Below the pieces are notes generated by a model. That model did no database searches. It was not told the origin of the DNA and saw only the letters and a list, made by a program, of their open reading frames with translations. Below, one piece after another: positions 33,396 to 34,807 of a DNA stretch of 34,807 bases. Numbering within the stretch: position 1 is the first letter of the stretch; every line of letters begins with the position of its first letter. Position numbers and translations under genes: made by a program. Source of the stretch: Alphaproteobacteria bacterium (GTDB taxonomy: Bacteria; Pseudomonadota; Alphaproteobacteria; Rs-D84); NCBI GenBank assembly GCA_017436325.1, contig JAFSDI010000038.1, positions 1 through 34,807 on the forward strand, written 5' to 3'.

Positions 33396-33634
33396 GAACT
33401 GGATGGGAATCTGGTTCGGGGCTGTGCTAGGCCCAGTATATCCGGTGCAAATATAACAATGTGTCGTAATCCGACAGCTGTTTCCTGTATTTGCACTGTA
33501 TTTTAAGAACCCTGACAAAATGTCGGGGGGCTGTCCGCTATACAACAGGTGCTCGCACCAAAGGCGGACGGAGTCAATGATATACTGATTTAGCAACTCC
33601 CCGACCGCTTATGATTTCCATAGCGGTTTTTATT
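33396..33634 (+). promoter_or_regulatory. Structured leader RNA, copy B (candidate novel cis-regulatory RNA)
   Basis: This roughly 239-nt leader precedes the 364-aa exported protein. Helices: P1 33396-33404 with 33409-33417 (loop GGGA, GNRA-type); P2 GGGCU ... GGCCC (about 33419-33434); P3 GGTGCAAATA (33444-33453) with TATTTGCACT (33488-33497); P4 TGTCG (33462-33466) with CGACA (33472-33476); P5 CCCTGAC (33510-33516) with GTCGGGG (33522-33528); P6 GTCCGC (33533-33538) with GCGGAC (33564-33569); P7 GGTGC-TC-GCACC (33548-33559); then a terminator. CCCCGAC (33599-33605) is an alternative, fully Watson-Crick partner for GTCGGGG. The layout matches an aptamer-like region plus a transcriptional expression platform. 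No known riboswitch class was recognised. Confidence 0.82.
33604..33634 (+). terminator. Intrinsic terminator at the end of leader B
   Basis: ACCGC ... GCGGT with an inner TATG/CATA stem (one bulged U) is followed by TTTTTATTT. It sits about 30 bases before the ATG at 33666 and shares its first bases with the CCCCGAC strand of the alternative helix. Confidence 0.85.
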
Positions 33635-33665
33635 TGAAAACAAGGAAACAAAGGGGTAAGTAAAA

Positions 33666-34760
33666 ATGAGAAGACTTTTAACCGCCGGCATATTCGGCAC
33701 GATATTGGGAATTGTTGGTGCAGGCACTGCAAACGCATCAATTGTATCAAGCGGATTTTTAGACGAAAAATTAACAGAATACGCACTCAGCACATCACTA
33801 GACCTGAAAGCGAATCAAAGCGATTTTACAGAATTAAATACACAAATAACTAATTCTATAGATAATTTAAAAAGCTTATGGGATGCTGATATCGGAATAC
33901 TTGCAGATAGTTTTAATCCAAATAAAGTTAATAATGACATTGAAGGGGCTTTTGGTTTAGTAGAAGGCTTCATTCATTATTCAATGGAATCGCTAACTCG
34001 TGGTTGGACATCATCAGGTATTGGCGTACGTCTTGAAAACTACTATGACTACAATCCAGGATTAGAAGGGATGTTTAACGGCTGGACAATATATGACCCC
34101 AGTGGCAGTGAAACTATGGTCTATAAAGGTTTAGAAAATATTAGTACTCAAATTAGAACTATAGAGAATACATATAATACTGGTTTAGCAAGATTATTAG
34201 TTAATGGAGAAAATAAAATTAATGTTGAAGCTTATAATTATACAGGCCCTATATATCCACTGTGGAAACTGAGTGAAGGGATTGATAAAATCGGCACATT
34301 GCCAAGTGGTATAACGGTTGAGGCTATGTTTAACGGCTGGAAGGATTCTAATGGGAATTATTTTCCCGGAATATTCAATCTTAATAAGGTAGCAACAAAA
34401 TTATTAAACACTTATCATCCCTCTGACAATACAGCAGATATATTAATTCAGGGCGCAGAAACCACAACAATCGATGGTGTTGACTATACTGGTCCTGTAT
34501 ATCCACTGTGGAAACTTAGTGAAGGGATTGATAAAATCGGCACATTACCGGCGGGCTATGATAGTGTTGGGGCGGCGCTGACCGCGATTAAAGGAATTGC
34601 AGAAGATGCCAAGGCCGCGGCACTGGCAGCAATCCCAGACCCTAAGCAAGAGGGTTCAAGCGGTAAATTTGTCTTAACTGTTGATATTGTTGGTGATAAT
34701 GCAACATATCGCTGGGAAAAAATTGACCGCGAGGGCGAAGCCACAACAACAACTGAATAA
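33666..34760 (+). CDS. Exported protein with internal duplication, under structured leader B (364 aa)
   Basis: A signal peptide (MRRLLTAGIFGTILGIVGAG, then TANA) is followed by a helical N-terminal part (LKANQSDFTELNTQITNSID) reminiscent of phage tail-fibre or trimeric-adhesin stalk regions. A duplicated module is clear: YTGPIYPLWKLSEGIDKIGT and YTGPVYPLWKLSEGIDKIGT, about 85 residues apart. A shorter motif, MFNGW, also occurs twice. The C-terminus (GSSGKFVLTVDIVGDNATYR then WEKIDREGEATTTTE) is polar and Thr-rich. It has few or no Cys, unlike the other exported proteins here. AAAGGGG provides the ribosome-binding site. It is likely a surface protein. The function is unknown. Confidence 0.85.
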   Translation: MRRLLTAGIFGTILGIVGAGTANASIVSSGFLDEKLTEYALSTSLDLKANQSDFTELNTQITNSIDNLKSLWDADIGILADSFNPNKVNNDIEGAFGLVEGFIHYSMESLTRGWTSSGIGVRLENYYDYNPGLEGMFNGWTIYDPSGSETMVYKGLENISTQIRTIENTYNTGLARLLVNGENKINVEAYNYTGPIYPLWKLSEGIDKIGTLPSGITVEAMFNGWKDSNGNYFPGIFNLNKVATKLLNTYHPSDNTADILIQGAETTTIDGVDYTGPVYPLWKLSEGIDKIGTLPAGYDSVGAALTAIKGIAEDAKAAALAAIPDPKQEGSSGKFVLTVDIVGDNATYRWEKIDREGEATTTTE

Positions 34761-34770
34761 CCCACCCAAA

Positions 34771-34794
34771 AATCCCCTGTGCAAACAGGGGATT
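34771..34794 (+). terminator. Probable terminator after the 364-aa gene
   Basis: The stem AATCCCCTGT / ACAGGGGATT (loop GCAA, 10 bp) lies 11 bases after the stop codon. Only a short AATTAT follows, so the U-tract is weak. Confidence 0.65.
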
Positions 34795-34807
34795 AATTAT
34801 CCCCCCA

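Noticed and set aside
33396..33634. Cobalamin riboswitch
   Set aside because: Pieces such as GGGAATC, GGTGCAAAT and GGGGCTGTCCGC recall B12-box segments, but their order and the helices they form differ, and GGGAA is a hairpin loop here.
28945..33634. Inverted copies A and B as transposon ends or a composite element
   Set aside because: No transposase lies between them, the segment contains housekeeping rnj, and both copies have promoter, RNA helices with compensatory changes and terminators placed directly before genes.

Overview
The window comes from an AT-rich, Gram-negative bacterium, most likely a gut- or host-associated alphaproteobacterium. This is inferred from the housekeeping proteins (six-domain S1, SecA with a C-terminal SEC-C zinc motif, DnaE, RsmH, RecG, RNase J, an LptM-like lipoprotein) and from many exported Cys-rich proteins of unknown function. 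TGA acts as a stop codon. No tRNA, rRNA, CRISPR array or transposase was seen.

Layout. 1-1978 (minus): start of a large exported Cys-rich protein with InlB/Listeria-Bacteroides-type repeats, cut by the window edge. 2457-6042 (minus): DUF1015 protein, an NMP-kinase-like protein, and two paralogous Cys/Asn/Leu repeat proteins. 6134-7822 (minus): rpsA. 8045-12877 (minus): apparent four-gene operon for a CPVC membrane protein, a small cytoplasmic protein and two exported Cys-rich proteins. 13024-17290 (minus): dnaE-rsmH. 17372-19987 (minus): secA, divergent from an unknown 71-aa gene. 20409-23778 (minus): recG and an M48 protease. 23888-26558 (plus): trpS, a SIMPL-domain protein and a Xer recombinase. 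26615-27976 (plus): an unrecognised 453-aa protein. 28018-34760: two exported proteins, each behind a long structured leader, flanking a small lipoprotein, a repeat-bearing acyl-carrier-like protein, an intergenic palindromic repeat mosaic and rnj.

Main discovery candidate. Two roughly 240-nt elements, 4 kb apart and in opposite orientation (A 28945-29188 minus; B 33396-33634 plus), share a promoter, long stretches of identical sequence and at least six helices, several with compensatory or wobble changes. Each ends in an intrinsic terminator just before the ribosome-binding site of a signal-peptide-bearing protein gene. A GGGG-containing strand can pair with either an upstream or a downstream partner, and the downstream partner abuts the terminator. 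This is the architecture of a cis-acting RNA switch or attenuator, and it does not match any riboswitch class I recognise.

Other points: near-consensus sigma-70 promoters (TTGACA-16-TATAAT) fix start codons and imply one leaderless mRNA; a promoter -35 box lies inside the rpsA terminator hairpin; terminators overlap stop codons (secA, rnj, and a convergent pair at 20.4 kb); and a GC-rich patch in one leader-controlled gene hints at cassette exchange.
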